Shown one piece after another: positions 1 through 9,796 of a DNA stretch of 64,000 nt. Within the stretch, counting starts at the first letter, position 1, and every line of letters starts with the position of its first letter. The stretch spans positions 3,202,001 through 3,266,000 of the forward strand of contig NZ_CP050954.1 of NCBI RefSeq assembly GCF_012273015.1, in the 5' to 3' direction. Made by a program: the position numbers and the translations under genes. This stretch comes from Hymenobacter sp. BT18. Lineage in GTDB: Bacteria; Bacteroidota; Bacteroidia; Cytophagales; Hymenobacteraceae. A model generated the notes under the pieces. It was not told where the DNA came from, searched no databases, and saw only the letters and a list, made by a program, of their open reading frames with translations.

Positions 1-3000
1 ACGTACTACACCTTTACGGGTGGGGGTACCACGGGCAACTGGAACAGCGCCGCCACCTGGACTACCGACCCCAGCGGCTCCACTTCGGTAAATCCGAGTA
101 ACCTAGTACCCGGCACCAACGATGCGGTACTGATCCTGAACGGCTATACCGTGACCATGACGGCCAACGTCGGCAGCTCCAACTTGGCCGTGACGATTGA
201 AAAGGGTGGGGTACTGGATATGGGCACCAGCCAGTTTACCCAAACGCTACCTTCGCTCTCGGGCCAAGGCACTTTACGGCTTGCCTCCGTCAATTTTCCG
301 GTAGTGACCACCAACAACTTCGACGATGCCAATACCGGCATTGTGGAGTACTACAACCTGGTCGACAACGCCGTGCTGCCGACGCCAGCCAGCGGGCAGT
401 ACAATGAGTTGCGTCTGCTGAACACGTTGGCCACCAACCGGAACATGGTGCTCAACAGCACCCTCACCCTGAACGGTGCGCTGACCCTCTCGCGGACGGG
501 TACCGGGACCCTGAGCTTCACCATGGGCAACGGCGCCGCCCTGACGACCAACGGCGACGTGACCGTGGGCACCGGCACCTCCTGGCGCTCCAACCAGGCG
601 GCTAAAGCTGTCAGCACCGTGACGGCCAGCGGCAACATTACCGTGGCCAGCGGCGGCTCTATTGTATTCTACTACAACAATGGACTGAACGGAGGTAACA
701 ATATCACCAGCACCACCAACATTACCTTCACGGGCACCAACGACCGGACGCTGACGGCCAACGGCACTACTACCCTGAACGCCATTACCGTTAGCAAGGG
801 CACCAGCTCCCAGTTTGTGCAGCGCATCGTAGCGGCTTCAGCCGGGCTGTTTTCGCTGAATGCCACCAGTGGCGACATTATCGTGCTGGATAAAGGCACC
901 CTGCGCCTCTCCAGCAACATCACCGTGAACTTTGTGAATGCCACCAACGGCAACGAAGGCTACACCATCCCGGCAAGTGCCGGCCTCTGGGTAGACGGCG
1001 CCACCGTGACGGTGGCCAGCGCCGTGAAAGGCGGTCTGATCAGCCTGGGTTTGTTCCGGCTTTCCTCGGGCAGCTTTACCTCCCAGGGCAACGACGGGGC
1101 CGTAATCGGTGACATCGGTAGCTACCTGATTGAGGGGGGAACCATGACGGTGGAGAAGTTCAGCCCGGTGAAAGTAGGCAACCCGTTGGGGAGCTTCGCC
1201 ATGTCGGGCGGTACGCTCAACGTGCGGGGCACCGGCGCCAACCTCAACAACCAGAAAGGCTTTGCCCGCTTCTCGGTTCCTTACGCTACGCAGTCGTACA
1301 GCCTCTCGGGCGGCACCATCAACGTCTACAACCCGGAAGGCACGGGTAACGTGGCCAACGGGGGTATCGATATTGGCGTGAGTGCCAGCAACTACTCCGT
1401 CACCGGCGGCGACTTTAACATTGTATTGCCGGGCACGGGCACGGCCGACGACATACGCTTCGACGTAGCCAGTACCGCCCCTTTCTGGAACCTCACCATT
1501 ACGCGCCCCGTCAATGGCAATACCGCTACGCTGGTCTCGTTGGCCGGAGTTGCAGACACGCCGGCTCAGCCCCTGGTGGTGCTGAATGACCTGACCCTGA
1601 GCGGTTCGAACACCCCTACGCTGCTCGCCAATAACCTGGACGTGACGGTACAAGGCGACTTCACCATTGCCTCGGGCACGATTTATACGCCCGGTACCAA
1701 CACCACGCGCTTCACAGGCAGCCAGGACCAGGCGTTTTCCAACAATGGCACCATCACCAGCGGGCTGTACAACCTGCTTATGGACAAAGCCAACGGCACC
1801 GTGCAGCTGGCCGGCACCTCTTCCTTCCTGGTGCGCAACTTGCTCACGCTCACCAACGGCGTGCTCGACGACGCCGGCAAAACCCTGACGGTGCAGGGCA
1901 ACATCCTCAACTCGGCTACGCACACCAGCAGCGGCACTACCACGGGCAGCATCACGCTGGCCGGTACTACCCTGCAGACGCTGGGCGGGGACGGCTCGGG
2001 CGTGTTCGGCAACCTGATCATCAACAATAGCACGCTGGCCGCTGGCTCCGTAGCGGCTTCGCTGAGCGCCGCGCAAACTGTGAGTGGCAAGCTCACGCTC
2101 AGCAGCAACCACATCCTGGACATCAACACCCAGCGCCTGTCCATTACCTCGGTGAGCCTTGATGCCATTGCGGCGGGCAGCGGGGGCTTCTCGCAAACCC
2201 GCATGATTCGGACCAGCGGCAACCAGAGCGACGGGGGCATCCGCAAAACCTACGGCACCTTTGGCGCCTCGGAAGCCTTCGTATTTCCCGTGGGCACCCA
2301 GGTTACGGTCAGCAACGTCACATCCAACTACTACACCCCGGCCGTCATCAACCTGACGGCAGCGCCTTCCCGCTACGGTAAGATTACCGTGGCCCCGGTG
2401 AAAACGGCCAACCCCTTCGCTACGAGCAGCAACCTGCTGCGCTACTACTGGAAGGTCGCCAACTCTGACTTCGTACTGCCCGTCGGTCAGACGCTCATGA
2501 CGGACCAAAGCTTCACGGCCGCCAATGCTCTGGCCACGGGTACCATCACCAGCTACATTCCGGCCTACTACGACCCGGCTACGGCCACGTGGACGAGAAC
2601 GGAAGACGTGACCAAGGTAGCAGAAGGCGCTAGCCAGTTTGTCATCAGCTTCGCCTCGGTACCAGCCAGCGGCGAGTTTACGGCGGGTGAAACGGCGGCC
2701 TTCGGGGCCATCACCAAGTACTACAGCATCAGCAACGGCCCCTGGAACCAGGCCTCAACCTGGTCGACGGTTAGCTACAATTCTACCGTCAACACCGGCA
2801 CCTTCCCCGGAGCTGGCAACCCGGCCTTCGTGGGCAACAGCCGCACCGTAACGGTTACCGCCAACGCTGCCCGCGCGGGTAGCCTGCAGATCGATAACAC
2901 GGGCGTGGTAGACCTAGGCACCACGACCGGGCACAACTTCGGCTCCTTGCCCGAGGCCAAGGTAAACGGCTCGGGTACGCTGCGCATCTCCTCGGCCACC

Positions 3001-6000
3001 ACGCCGGCCCAGTTTCCCGGCGGCGACTTTGGCAGCTTCCTTGGCGAGCAGGGCGGTACGGTGGAGTATTACACTACCGGTACGAGCTTTAGCGTGCCGC
3101 TCACATCTTTCACCGGCCAGAGCCTCACTTCCTACTACAACCTGGTGCTGAACTCCGGCAGCGGCCTCACGCTCACACTGCCGGCCCAAGATCTGCGCAT
3201 CTACAACGACCTGCGAGGTGGTACGCGCAGCGGCTTCACCGGCACGGCTACGCTGAACGCGGGGGTAGCCGGCAACCTCACCATCGACGGTAAAATTGAT
3301 CAGCAGCTGGGCAGCCTGTTCTACGGCACGGGGGCCCGCAGCGTGGTAGTTGGCAAAGACGTGCTCGTGGGCACGGGTGCTGCCTTCGGCATCGGCAACG
3401 GCGCCACGACCAACACCCTGCAGATTGGCGGCGGCGTGACCAACAACGGCACCTTTACGCTGGCTCCTACGGGCAGCACAGGCCGGGTGAACGTGACGTT
3501 TATAAACGAAGCCGATGCCAAGGTGACCGGCACCGGCACCACGACGACCTTCAACACCCTCACCGTAAACAAAGGCTCCTCTCGTACGCCCACGCTCACC
3601 GTGGACGTGGCCGGAACGCTCACCGTGCCCACCACCGACAACTGGCTGGTGCTGACCAATGGTACCTTCAGCTTTGCCAAAGCCAATGGAACTGTAAAAG
3701 TCAATACGGGTAACTATACCGTGGGCAGCACGGCGGGCTTGCAGGTGAACGGCACGGGCGCCACGCTCAACGTAGCCACCGGCGGCAACCTGCTGCTGGC
3801 GGGCCGCTTGGCTTCGCTGGTGGGTACGCTCAACGTAGGCGACCAGGCCGCTACCACCGATAACACCATTGAGTACTCCAGCGCAACGGAACCGGAAATC
3901 GAAATCGGTACCGGCACGCTGAACGTGAACGGCCAGATTCGTCGCCCGCTCACGACCACCCAAGGCGCCCTGGCCTACACGCAAAGTGGCGGCGCAGTAC
4001 TGGTAAAAGGCTACGGCTCTACCAGCAGCACCCGGGCGCAGTTTGAAGTGCTCAATACCAACAGCTCCTTCACTATGTCGGGCGGCACGCTCACGCTGTA
4101 CCGTACCAACAACAACGGTGGCGTCATTGCCGACCTGTATCTGCACCCGGCTACCAGCAGCGTAACCGGGGGGGAAATCATCCTGGGCAGCACGGCAGGC
4201 ATCGGCACCGTAAACCTGAACGTAGATACCGCCATTCCGCTGTACAGCCTGACGGTGGCCAGCGCCCCGGCTGGCAACGCCACCACGGGCACGCTGGTGC
4301 AGAACCCGCTCATTCTGGGTGGCAACCTCAGCATTGGCAGCAGCAATTCCGTTTTCAATGCCAATGGTTTTGATGTATCGGTAGCGGGCAACTTCAGCAA
4401 TAGCAACGGCTCGGCCAGCACCACCATTACTGGGGGCGGATACCGCGTAGGCTCCAGCACGCAAACCACTACCCTGAACGGCAGCGCCGCCAGCCAGCTG
4501 GTAACCGGTACCACCGCCAACCTGACGGTGTTCAGCAACCTGACGGTAAATAATACCTTCACAAACGGCCAGATAACGCTGCAGCCTAGCTCCGCTTTGC
4601 TGGTAAACGGCACCTTCACCCTGACGAAAGGAACGCTGAACGATGGCGGCAACACCATTAAGGTGCTGGGCAACGTGCTGAACTCCGCCAAGCACAGCGG
4701 CACGGGCAAAATCCTGCTGGAGGGTACGGCCAATCAGAACATTGGGGGCAGCGGCGCCGGTATCTTCGGCAACCTGGAGCTCAACAACAGCTTGGGTGCT
4801 ACTACTTTGGCAGCTCAGCAAATTGATGGGGTGCTCACGTTCACCAACGGTATCCTGAGCATTGGCTCCAACCTGCTGAAGCTGACCAATACCAGCAGCA
4901 CTGCCATTGTGGGGGCCGCGACTACCGCAGCCACTACCACACGCTTTATCCGTACCAACGGTATTGTGGCCGATGCCGGCGTGGAAAAAGCCTTTGCCAG
5001 TGGCACCGGCTCCTTTGTATTCCCGGTAGGCACGGTTACTAAGTTCACGCCCGCCAGCTTCAACCTGACCAGCAACGGCGCGGCCGGCACCATCACGGTA
5101 AACCCCGTGAACGTGAAGCATCCCTCCACCACCGATGCCTCCAACTTGGAGCTGAACTACTACTGGCGCGTGAGCAGCACCGGCCTGAGCAACCCTACCG
5201 TAACGCAGCAGTACACCTACCAGCAGACGGATGTGCCCGCTCCTGCCACTACGACTGAGCCTAACTTCTTCGCGGGGCGCTACCTGACGAATGCGTGGGT
5301 GCCACAGAACGGCATTGCTGGCGCGATAAGCACCGGCAATAATACGCTGACCCTGACAGGGGTGAACTACATTGACGGGGACTACACGGCCGGAGCTCCA
5401 ACCGAGTTTGGTGCGGTGAAAACGTACTATAGCCGCAACGCCACGCAAACAGGCTCCGGTGCCAACTGGGACGCGGCTGCTTCCTGGACGTTCAACGCCG
5501 ATGGCTCGGACTCTGCTCCGCTGCCTACTACATTCCCTTCGGCCGCCAACCCCGTGGTTATTCTGCCTACGCACCTGATCAATACCAACGGGCCAGGACG
5601 GGGAGCTTCCTCCCTGGTGCTGAATGGTACGCTGAACGTGGCCGGTTTTACGGCCAACAACTTTGGCGTGGTGACGGGTACCGGTACGCTGGTTATCAAT
5701 TCCTCTACGTTCCCGGCCGGTAACTTCACGGCCTTTACCAGCAGCACGGGCGGTACCGTCGATTACAATGGTACTATCGTGACGCTGCCGCCCCGCTCGG
5801 TGTACAACAACCTGAGCTTCTCGGGTACGGGTACCTCTAAGTCGCTGGGCAACCAGAGCCTGCAAATCAACGGCTCTTTCGACGTGGCCGCCTCAACCAC
5901 CGTTACCAATAACAGCAACATCGACGTTACCCTGCTCAGCACCACAAAGTCGCTCACCAATAGCGGGAACATCAACCTGGGCAATGGCAACCTGACTATT

Positions 6001-7716
6001 GCGTATACCCTGAACAACCAGTCGGGGGGGACGCTCACCCTGGGTACGGGTAAAACCACGGTTACCGGAGCCATTGTGAATGCCGGCACCATTACCGCTG
6101 GCGTGGGCAACATCAGCACGGGCGCTTCCCTCACCAACTCCGGCACTTTCACTTCGAATGCCGGGGCGCTGCAGGTAGCAACCAGCCTCGTAAACTCGGG
6201 CACCTTCAACGGGACAGGCCAAACGGGGACCGTAACCGTGGGACAGAACCTGACGACATCGGGCAACTTCAGCGCCAGCAATGGCGCCATGTCGGTGACG
6301 GGCACGCTTACTAATGCGGGCGTATATACGGCCAATGCAAATCAGCTCACTCTGGACGGCGACTTTGCCAATACCGTGGGCAGCTTTGCCGGAGGCAGCG
6401 GAGAAATTCTACTGCAGGGAAACTGGCTCAACTCGGCCACCTACACCGGTGGTACGAGCACGGTGCGCTTCCTGAGCAACAGTAACCGCTCCGTAGCCGG
6501 TACGGTGCCCACCCAGTTCTATCAGGTTTACAAGTCGGGTAGTGGGATTCTGACCCTGGCGCAGAGCGCATCGGTTTCTTACCTGCTTAATCTCGACAAC
6601 GGCAACATCGTAACGGGTACCAACACGCTGTCCCTCACGAATACGGCTATTCAGCCCGTGGTGGGGGAAAGTCAGTCTGCCTTCGTTTTCGGCAAGCTGG
6701 CCATCAGCTTCCCCAATACGGCCGACGCCTCGCGCAGCTTCCCGGTGGGTAACGCCGAGTATTACCGCCCGGTTACCATCCGGCAGGCTAGCGGCTCGAA
6801 CGCCGTGGTGCTGGTAGAAATGTTTAATACAGCGCCTACTGGCTCCTTCGTCACGGGCTCGGGCCTGGCTAACCTCTCGCGTACCCGCTACTACCGCATC
6901 AACCTGCTGTCGGGCACCATCACCAGCCCCACCGTGCGGCTGAGCTTTAACACCAACGTACGTACCGACGAAGGCGTGAACGTACCCGGTAACCTGCGCA
7001 TTGCCCGGGCTACCACCGCTACGGGCCCCTGGTCCAACGCGGGTGGTTCGGGGGTGTTCTCGCCCGCTGCTCCGGCTGGATATGCCGTGTCGGGCGCTAC
7101 CACCATTGTAGGCGAAACCTACTTCTCCCTGGCTTCTACCAACACCGTGGACAACCCACTGCCTGTAGAGCTGGTGAGCTTCACGGCCAAGGCTACCGGC
7201 GCCACGGTACAGCTGAACTGGGTTACCTCGTCGGAGCGCAACAGCGCCTACTTCGTGGTAGAACGCTCCCTGAATGGTACCACGTTTGAAGCCGTAACCC
7301 AGGTAGACGCGCAGGGTACTACCTCCGCCCGCCATGCCTACACGGCCGTGGATGCCCGTCCCTACCAGGGCTTGGCCTACTACCGGTTGCGCCAGGTAGA
7401 CCTGGATGGCCGTACGGCTTATAGCGAAGCCGTAACGGTACAGGTAACTACTTTGGCTAAAGCCTCCTTCCAGGCCTTCCCCAATCCCACCAGCGGCACG
7501 CAGTTCACGGTGCGCGCGGTGGGCATGCAAGGCGCTACCGGCACCCTGCGCATCACCGACGGCTTTGGCCGGGTAGTGCAGGAAATGCCCGTTGGCCTGA
7601 CCCAGCAGCAGCAGGACATCACCGTGCAGCCCACCGTCAAGCTGGCGGCGGGCGTGTACCTCGTTTCCCTGCAAACCGCTGGCGGGCGCCTCGTGCAGAA
7701 GCTGATAGTAGAATAA
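1..7716 (+). CDS. Giant modular T9SS-exported surface protein (5' end missing)
   Basis: The frame is open from the first base of the window, so the start lies upstream; 2571 residues are visible. The protein is made of Ser/Thr/Gly/Asn-rich beta-type sequence in large modules. Each module opens with a YY[ST]...W..A[AS][TS]W motif, at nucleotides 4, 2719 and 5425, giving periods of about 905 and 902 residues. Modules 1 and 2 each contain an FVFPVGT motif and a YYW[KR]V motif near their ends; module 3 is shorter. It ends with a fibronectin-like stretch starting LPVELVSF (about residue 2387) and a type A T9SS sorting domain with the FPNPTSG motif (about residues 2490-2571, ending KLIVE). By family knowledge such a tail directs export through the outer membrane and cell-surface attachment or release. 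An adhesin or surface-layer role is inference. A terminator follows directly. Confidence 0.9.
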   Translation, partial: TYYTFTGGGTTGNWNSAATWTTDPSGSTSVNPSNLVPGTNDAVLILNGYTVTMTANVGSSNLAVTIEKGGVLDMGTSQFTQTLPSLSGQGTLRLASVNFPVVTTNNFDDANTGIVEYYNLVDNAVLPTPASGQYNELRLLNTLATNRNMVLNSTLTLNGALTLSRTGTGTLSFTMGNGAALTTNGDVTVGTGTSWRSNQAAKAVSTVTASGNITVASGGSIVFYYNNGLNGGNNITSTTNITFTGTNDRTLTANGTTTLNAITVSKGTSSQFVQRIVAASAGLFSLNATSGDIIVLDKGTLRLSSNITVNFVNATNGNEGYTIPASAGLWVDGATVTVASAVKGGLISLGLFRLSSGSFTSQGNDGAVIGDIGSYLIEGGTMTVEKFSPVKVGNPLGSFAMSGGTLNVRGTGANLNNQKGFARFSVPYATQSYSLSGGTINVYNPEGTGNVANGGIDIGVSASNYSVTGGDFNIVLPGTGTADDIRFDVASTAPFWNLTITRPVNGNTATLVSLAGVADTPAQPLVVLNDLTLSGSNTPTLLANNLDVTVQGDFTIASGTIYTPGTNTTRFTGSQDQAFSNNGTITSGLYNLLMDKANGTVQLAGTSSFLVRNLLTLTNGVLDDAGKTLTVQGNILNSATHTSSGTTTGSITLAGTTLQTLGGDGSGVFGNLIINNSTLAAGSVAASLSAAQTVSGKLTLSSNHILDINTQRLSITSVSLDAIAAGSGGFSQTRMIRTSGNQSDGGIRKTYGTFGASEAFVFPVGTQVTVSNVTSNYYTPAVINLTAAPSRYGKITVAPVKTANPFATSSNLLRYYWKVANSDFVLPVGQTLMTDQSFTAANALATGTITSYIPAYYDPATATWTRTEDVTKVAEGASQFVISFASVPASGEFTAGETAAFGAITKYYSISNGPWNQASTWSTVSYNSTVNTGTFPGAGNPAFVGNSRTVTVTANAARAGSLQIDNTGVVDLGTTTGHNFGSLPEAKVNGSGTLRISSATTPAQFPGGDFGSFLGEQGGTVEYYTTGTSFSVPLTSFTGQSLTSYYNLVLNSGSGLTLTLPAQDLRIYNDLRGGTRSGFTGTATLNAGVAGNLTIDGKIDQQLGSLFYGTGARSVVVGKDVLVGTGAAFGIGNGATTNTLQIGGGVTNNGTFTLAPTGSTGRVNVTFINEADAKVTGTGTTTTFNTLTVNKGSSRTPTLTVDVAGTLTVPTTDNWLVLTNGTFSFAKANGTVKVNTGNYTVGSTAGLQVNGTGATLNVATGGNLLLAGRLASLVGTLNVGDQAATTDNTIEYSSATEPEIEIGTGTLNVNGQIRRPLTTTQGALAYTQSGGAVLVKGYGSTSSTRAQFEVLNTNSSFTMSGGTLTLYRTNNNGGVIADLYLHPATSSVTGGEIILGSTAGIGTVNLNVDTAIPLYSLTVASAPAGNATTGTLVQNPLILGGNLSIGSSNSVFNANGFDVSVAGNFSNSNGSASTTITGGGYRVGSSTQTTTLNGSAASQLVTGTTANLTVFSNLTVNNTFTNGQITLQPSSALLVNGTFTLTKGTLNDGGNTIKVLGNVLNSAKHSGTGKILLEGTANQNIGGSGAGIFGNLELNNSLGATTLAAQQIDGVLTFTNGILSIGSNLLKLTNTSSTAIVGAATTAATTTRFIRTNGIVADAGVEKAFASGTGSFVFPVGTVTKFTPASFNLTSNGAAGTITVNPVNVKHPSTTDASNLELNYYWRVSSTGLSNPTVTQQYTYQQTDVPAPATTTEPNFFAGRYLTNAWVPQNGIAGAISTGNNTLTLTGVNYIDGDYTAGAPTEFGAVKTYYSRNATQTGSGANWDAAASWTFNADGSDSAPLPTTFPSAANPVVILPTHLINTNGPGRGASSLVLNGTLNVAGFTANNFGVVTGTGTLVINSSTFPAGNFTAFTSSTGGTVDYNGTIVTLPPRSVYNNLSFSGTGTSKSLGNQSLQINGSFDVAASTTVTNNSNIDVTLLSTTKSLTNSGNINLGNGNLTIAYTLNNQSGGTLTLGTGKTTVTGAIVNAGTITAGVGNISTGASLTNSGTFTSNAGALQVATSLVNSGTFNGTGQTGTVTVGQNLTTSGNFSASNGAMSVTGTLTNAGVYTANANQLTLDGDFANTVGSFAGGSGEILLQGNWLNSATYTGGTSTVRFLSNSNRSVAGTVPTQFYQVYKSGSGILTLAQSASVSYLLNLDNGNIVTGTNTLSLTNTAIQPVVGESQSAFVFGKLAISFPNTADASRSFPVGNAEYYRPVTIRQASGSNAVVLVEMFNTAPTGSFVTGSGLANLSRTRYYRINLLSGTITSPTVRLSFNTNVRTDEGVNVPGNLRIARATTATGPWSNAGGSGVFSPAAPAGYAVSGATTIVGETYFSLASTNTVDNPLPVELVSFTAKATGATVQLNWVTSSERNSAYFVVERSLNGTTFEAVTQVDAQGTTSARHAYTAVDARPYQGLAYYRLRQVDLDGRTAYSEAVTVQVTTLAKASFQAFPNPTSGTQFTVRAVGMQGATGTLRITDGFGRVVQEMPVGLTQQQQDITVQPTVKLAAGVYLVSLQTAGGRLVQKLIVE

Positions 7717-7738
7717 CCACGTAGTTTCCTCCTGAAGA

Positions 7739-7767
7739 AGGCGGCTCCTTTGGGGTCGCCTTTTTTT
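7739..7767 (+). terminator. Rho-independent terminator of the T9SS protein gene
   Basis: A ten-base-pair stem (AGGCGGCTCC with GGGGTCGCCT, some G-T pairs) with a three-base loop is followed by seven T. It starts 22 bases after the stop codon. Confidence 0.8.
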
Positions 7768-7821
7768 GCGTTCGGTGAAGACGGGATGCGTACCTTCACC
7801 GCCGCTAAAATTCCCTGTTAC

Positions 7822-8283
7822 ATGACGCTTACTATTCGTAGCCTGGCCGAACTCCAACAGTACGAAGGCCAGGAGCTGGGCACTTCCGCCGCCCACACCA
7901 TCACCCAAGAGCAAATCAACCAGTTTGCGGCCGCTACCCTCGACTTTCAGTGGATTCATCTCGACCAGGAGCGTGCCCGGGCCGAGTCACCCTTTGGGGG
8001 CACTATTGCGCACGGCTACCTCACGGTGGCGCTGCTGCCCTACCTCTGGGCGCAGCTGGTGGTTATCGAGAACCTGAAGATGCAGGTCAACTACGAAATT
8101 GAAAGCCTGCGCTTCAACCAAGCCGTGCTGGTGGATAGCGCCGTGCGGCTGCGGGCCAAGCTGCTGTCAGTGAAAGACCTGCGGGGCATAGCCAAGGCCC
8201 GTATCGAGGTAGTGCTGGAAATCGAGGGCAGCAAAAAGCCTGCGTACTCCGGTGTCATCACCTTCCTCTACCACTTCCAGTAA
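7822..8283 (+). CDS. MaoC family (R)-specific enoyl-CoA hydratase-like protein
   Basis: A 153-residue single hot-dog domain, the usual length for MaoC-like hydratases, which add water to trans-2-enoyl-CoA in fatty-acid or polyester metabolism. The hydratase motif is visible as DFQWIHLD followed by SPFGGTIAHGYLT, with the catalytic Asp and His spaced as in the family. I chose the ATG at 7822 because the in-frame codon at 7750 lies inside the upstream terminator. It is probably transcribed alone, with a terminator before it and a minisatellite after. The substrate cannot be read from the sequence. Confidence 0.85.
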   Translation: MTLTIRSLAELQQYEGQELGTSAAHTITQEQINQFAAATLDFQWIHLDQERARAESPFGGTIAHGYLTVALLPYLWAQLVVIENLKMQVNYEIESLRFNQAVLVDSAVRLRAKLLSVKDLRGIAKARIEVVLEIEGSKKPAYSGVITFLYHFQ

Positions 8284-8289
8284 AGGCCC

Positions 8290-8520
8290 GGCGCCGCTTC
8301 GACAGGCCTCTTCGCCCTTTCGACACGCGTCTACGGCGCTTCGAAGGGTCGTTACGCCACTTCTACGGGTGCTTACGTCGCTTCTAAGAGGGGTTACGCT
8401 CCTTCTACGGGTGCCTACGCCGCTTCGAAGGGGCGTTACGCCATTTCTAGGGGTGTTTACGCCACTTCTAAGGGGCTTTACGCCCCTTCTACGGGAGTTT
8501 ACGCCTCCGTAAACGGGAGA
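8290..8520 (+). repeat. 21-bp tandem repeat (minisatellite), about 11 units
   Basis: Eleven consecutive 21-base units run from just after the maoC stop to just before the sigma factor gene. The clearest begin with TACGCC at 8353, 8416, 8437, 8458, 8479 and 8500; typical units read TACGCCACTTCTACGGGTGC plus one base. Units differ at several positions but never in length. The period equals seven codons, so an 86-codon frame on the plus strand (8252-8512) stays open as a heptad peptide (R.VTPLL). I see no sign that it is translated. Confidence 0.85.
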
Positions 8521-8589
8521 AGAGCGGTGGCCAGAATATTTTCAGCACCGCTAAAGTATATTGTTGGCTGGTGCGTCTGCGCCAGTAGA

Positions 8590-9192
8590 ATGAAAACCAT
8601 TGCTTTACCCCTCGATGCCTCACTGATGACGGCCGGCCACCAGGACGAGCAGATACAGGAGGCCGTGCGTGCGCAGCGCGGCCGGCTGCTGCAATTCATC
8701 CGCCGCCGTATTCCCGACCCCAACGAGGCAGAAGACGTTCTGCAGGATGTCTTTGCCGAACTGGTGGAAAGCTACCGTATGCTCAAGCCCGTAGAGCAGG
8801 CCGCCGCGTGGCTGTTCCGGGTGGCCCGCAATAAAATCACGGACCTGTACCGGCGCAAGAAAACGGCTTCTCTGGAAGCCGAAATGGCCGCGTACTCCGG
8901 CGACGAGGAAAATGACTTGTTGCTGGCGGATATCCTGCCCGCCGTGGACGACGCGCCGGAAAACCGACTTCTGCGCCAGACCCTGATGGAGGCCCTCAGC
9001 GAGGCGCTGGCCGAACTACCCGCTGCCCAGCGTCAGGTGTTTATCTGGCACGAGCTGGAAGACAAAACCTTCCGGGAAATGGAAGAGGAAACCGGGGTGC
9101 CGCTCAAGACCCTGATTTCGCGCAAGCACTACGCCGTACAGCACCTGCGCAAACGCCTGCAAAAGCTCTACACCGAGCTATTTACCGACTAA
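8590..9192 (+). CDS. ECF-type RNA polymerase sigma factor
   Basis: A 200-residue sigma-70 family protein with region 2 (about residues 30-90, containing DPNEAEDVLQDVF and AWLFRVARNKITDLYRR) and region 4 (about residues 135-190, containing LPAAQRQVF and a helix-turn-helix ending TLISRKHYAVQHLRKRL). This is the ECF layout without regions 1 and 3. It would redirect RNA polymerase to a stress or envelope regulon. I chose the ATG at 8590; an in-frame ATG at 8527 would add 21 residues lacking family character, and another Met lies 13 residues in. No classical anti-sigma factor is adjacent; the only partner is the small membrane protein 62 bases downstream. Confidence 0.9.
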   Translation: MKTIALPLDASLMTAGHQDEQIQEAVRAQRGRLLQFIRRRIPDPNEAEDVLQDVFAELVESYRMLKPVEQAAAWLFRVARNKITDLYRRKKTASLEAEMAAYSGDEENDLLLADILPAVDDAPENRLLRQTLMEALSEALAELPAAQRQVFIWHELEDKTFREMEEETGVPLKTLISRKHYAVQHLRKRLQKLYTELFTD

Positions 9193-9254
9193 GTGGCCGA
9201 AGTAGGCCCCATCCCTGGGCTGTCGACAACGGACAACAAATAAATCAAACTCTC

Positions 9255-9638
9255 ATGAACCGCTCCTTTTGGCTGCTGCGCGGCCTCAAAATTACCTTCT
9301 TTATTCTGCTGTTTGTGGCCCTAGCTGGCTACGTCACCATGCACTTGTGGAACTGGCTGCTGCCCGCGCTGTTCAACCTGCCGCTCATCGGCTTCTGGCA
9401 GGCGCTGGGGCTGCTGGTGCTTTCCCGCATCCTGTTTGGGGGCTGGGGCCGGGGCGGTAAAGGCCACAAAGGCTGGGCCCGCCACCGCCGCCAGTGGAAG
9501 CACAAGATGGAGTCGCGCATGGCCGGCCTGACCCCTGAGGAACAGGAAAAATTTCGCCAGAAGATGGAAGGCGTCTGCACCGGCCCGGCCTGGATGCGCC
9601 GCCGGTCCACCGAGCCGGATCAACCGGCCTCGGTATAG
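9255..9638 (+). CDS. Small membrane protein paired with the ECF sigma factor
   Basis: A 127-residue protein with two hydrophobic segments (about residues 10-28 and 37-60), then a basic Gly/His/Arg/Lys-rich stretch (about 64-90) and an LTPEEQEKFRQKM helix near the C terminus. It follows the sigma factor in the same direction. The position suggests a membrane-bound regulator or partner of the sigma factor, but it has no recognisable zinc-binding or anti-sigma domain, so that role is inference. The LTPEEQ motif recalls Spy/CpxP-like proteins, but alone is too short to assign. Confidence 0.7.
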   Translation: MNRSFWLLRGLKITFFILLFVALAGYVTMHLWNWLLPALFNLPLIGFWQALGLLVLSRILFGGWGRGGKGHKGWARHRRQWKHKMESRMAGLTPEEQEKFRQKMEGVCTGPAWMRRRSTEPDQPASV

Positions 9639-9641
9639 GTA

Positions 9642-9685
9642 AAAGCCGTAGCGGCACCTGAGGAATCAGGTGCCGCTACGGCTTT
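9642..9685 (+). terminator. Perfect 20-bp stem hairpin after the sigma operon
   Basis: AAAGCCGTAGCGGCACCTGA is repeated as its exact reverse complement after a four-base loop (GGAA). It begins four bases after the stop of the small membrane protein. It ends in three T only, so it may act as a terminator or as an mRNA 3'-end stabiliser. Confidence 0.7.
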
Positions 9686-9796
9686 GATGTTGTTTGGCCC
9701 TGTAGTATCAAGTAAAAAGCTTAGCTCCTCAGGGGTAAACTTCACAGGGAAATTAGTAGAGCGGTACTTTCTGTTCTCTTAGAAAGGAAATATTTC

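Noticed and set aside
838..2508. 556-codon open frame on the minus strand, antisense to the T9SS protein gene
   Set aside because: It is a by-product of GC-rich, low-complexity Thr/Gly/Asn codons on the plus strand; no domain, and the plus strand has clear protein homology features.
2914..5865. 983-codon open frame on the minus strand, antisense to the T9SS protein gene
   Set aside because: Same cause; Arg/Gly/Ala/Val-rich translation with no start context or domain.
6409..7959. 516-codon minus-strand frame across the T9SS tail and the following terminator
   Set aside because: It crosses a terminator and the start of maoC and has no domain.
8252..8512. 86-residue heptad peptide read from the minisatellite
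   Set aside because: It begins inside maoC, has no ribosome-binding context and exists because the repeat unit is 21 bases; kept only as a finding about the repeat.
8290..8520. CRISPR array
   Set aside because: Units are contiguous and diverged with no spacers, and no cas genes are present; the same holds for 61677-61906.
9686..9796. Possible small RNA or tRNA between the two hairpins
   Set aside because: No cloverleaf or promoter could be made out; only a short GGAAATATTTCC palindrome near 9786-9797.
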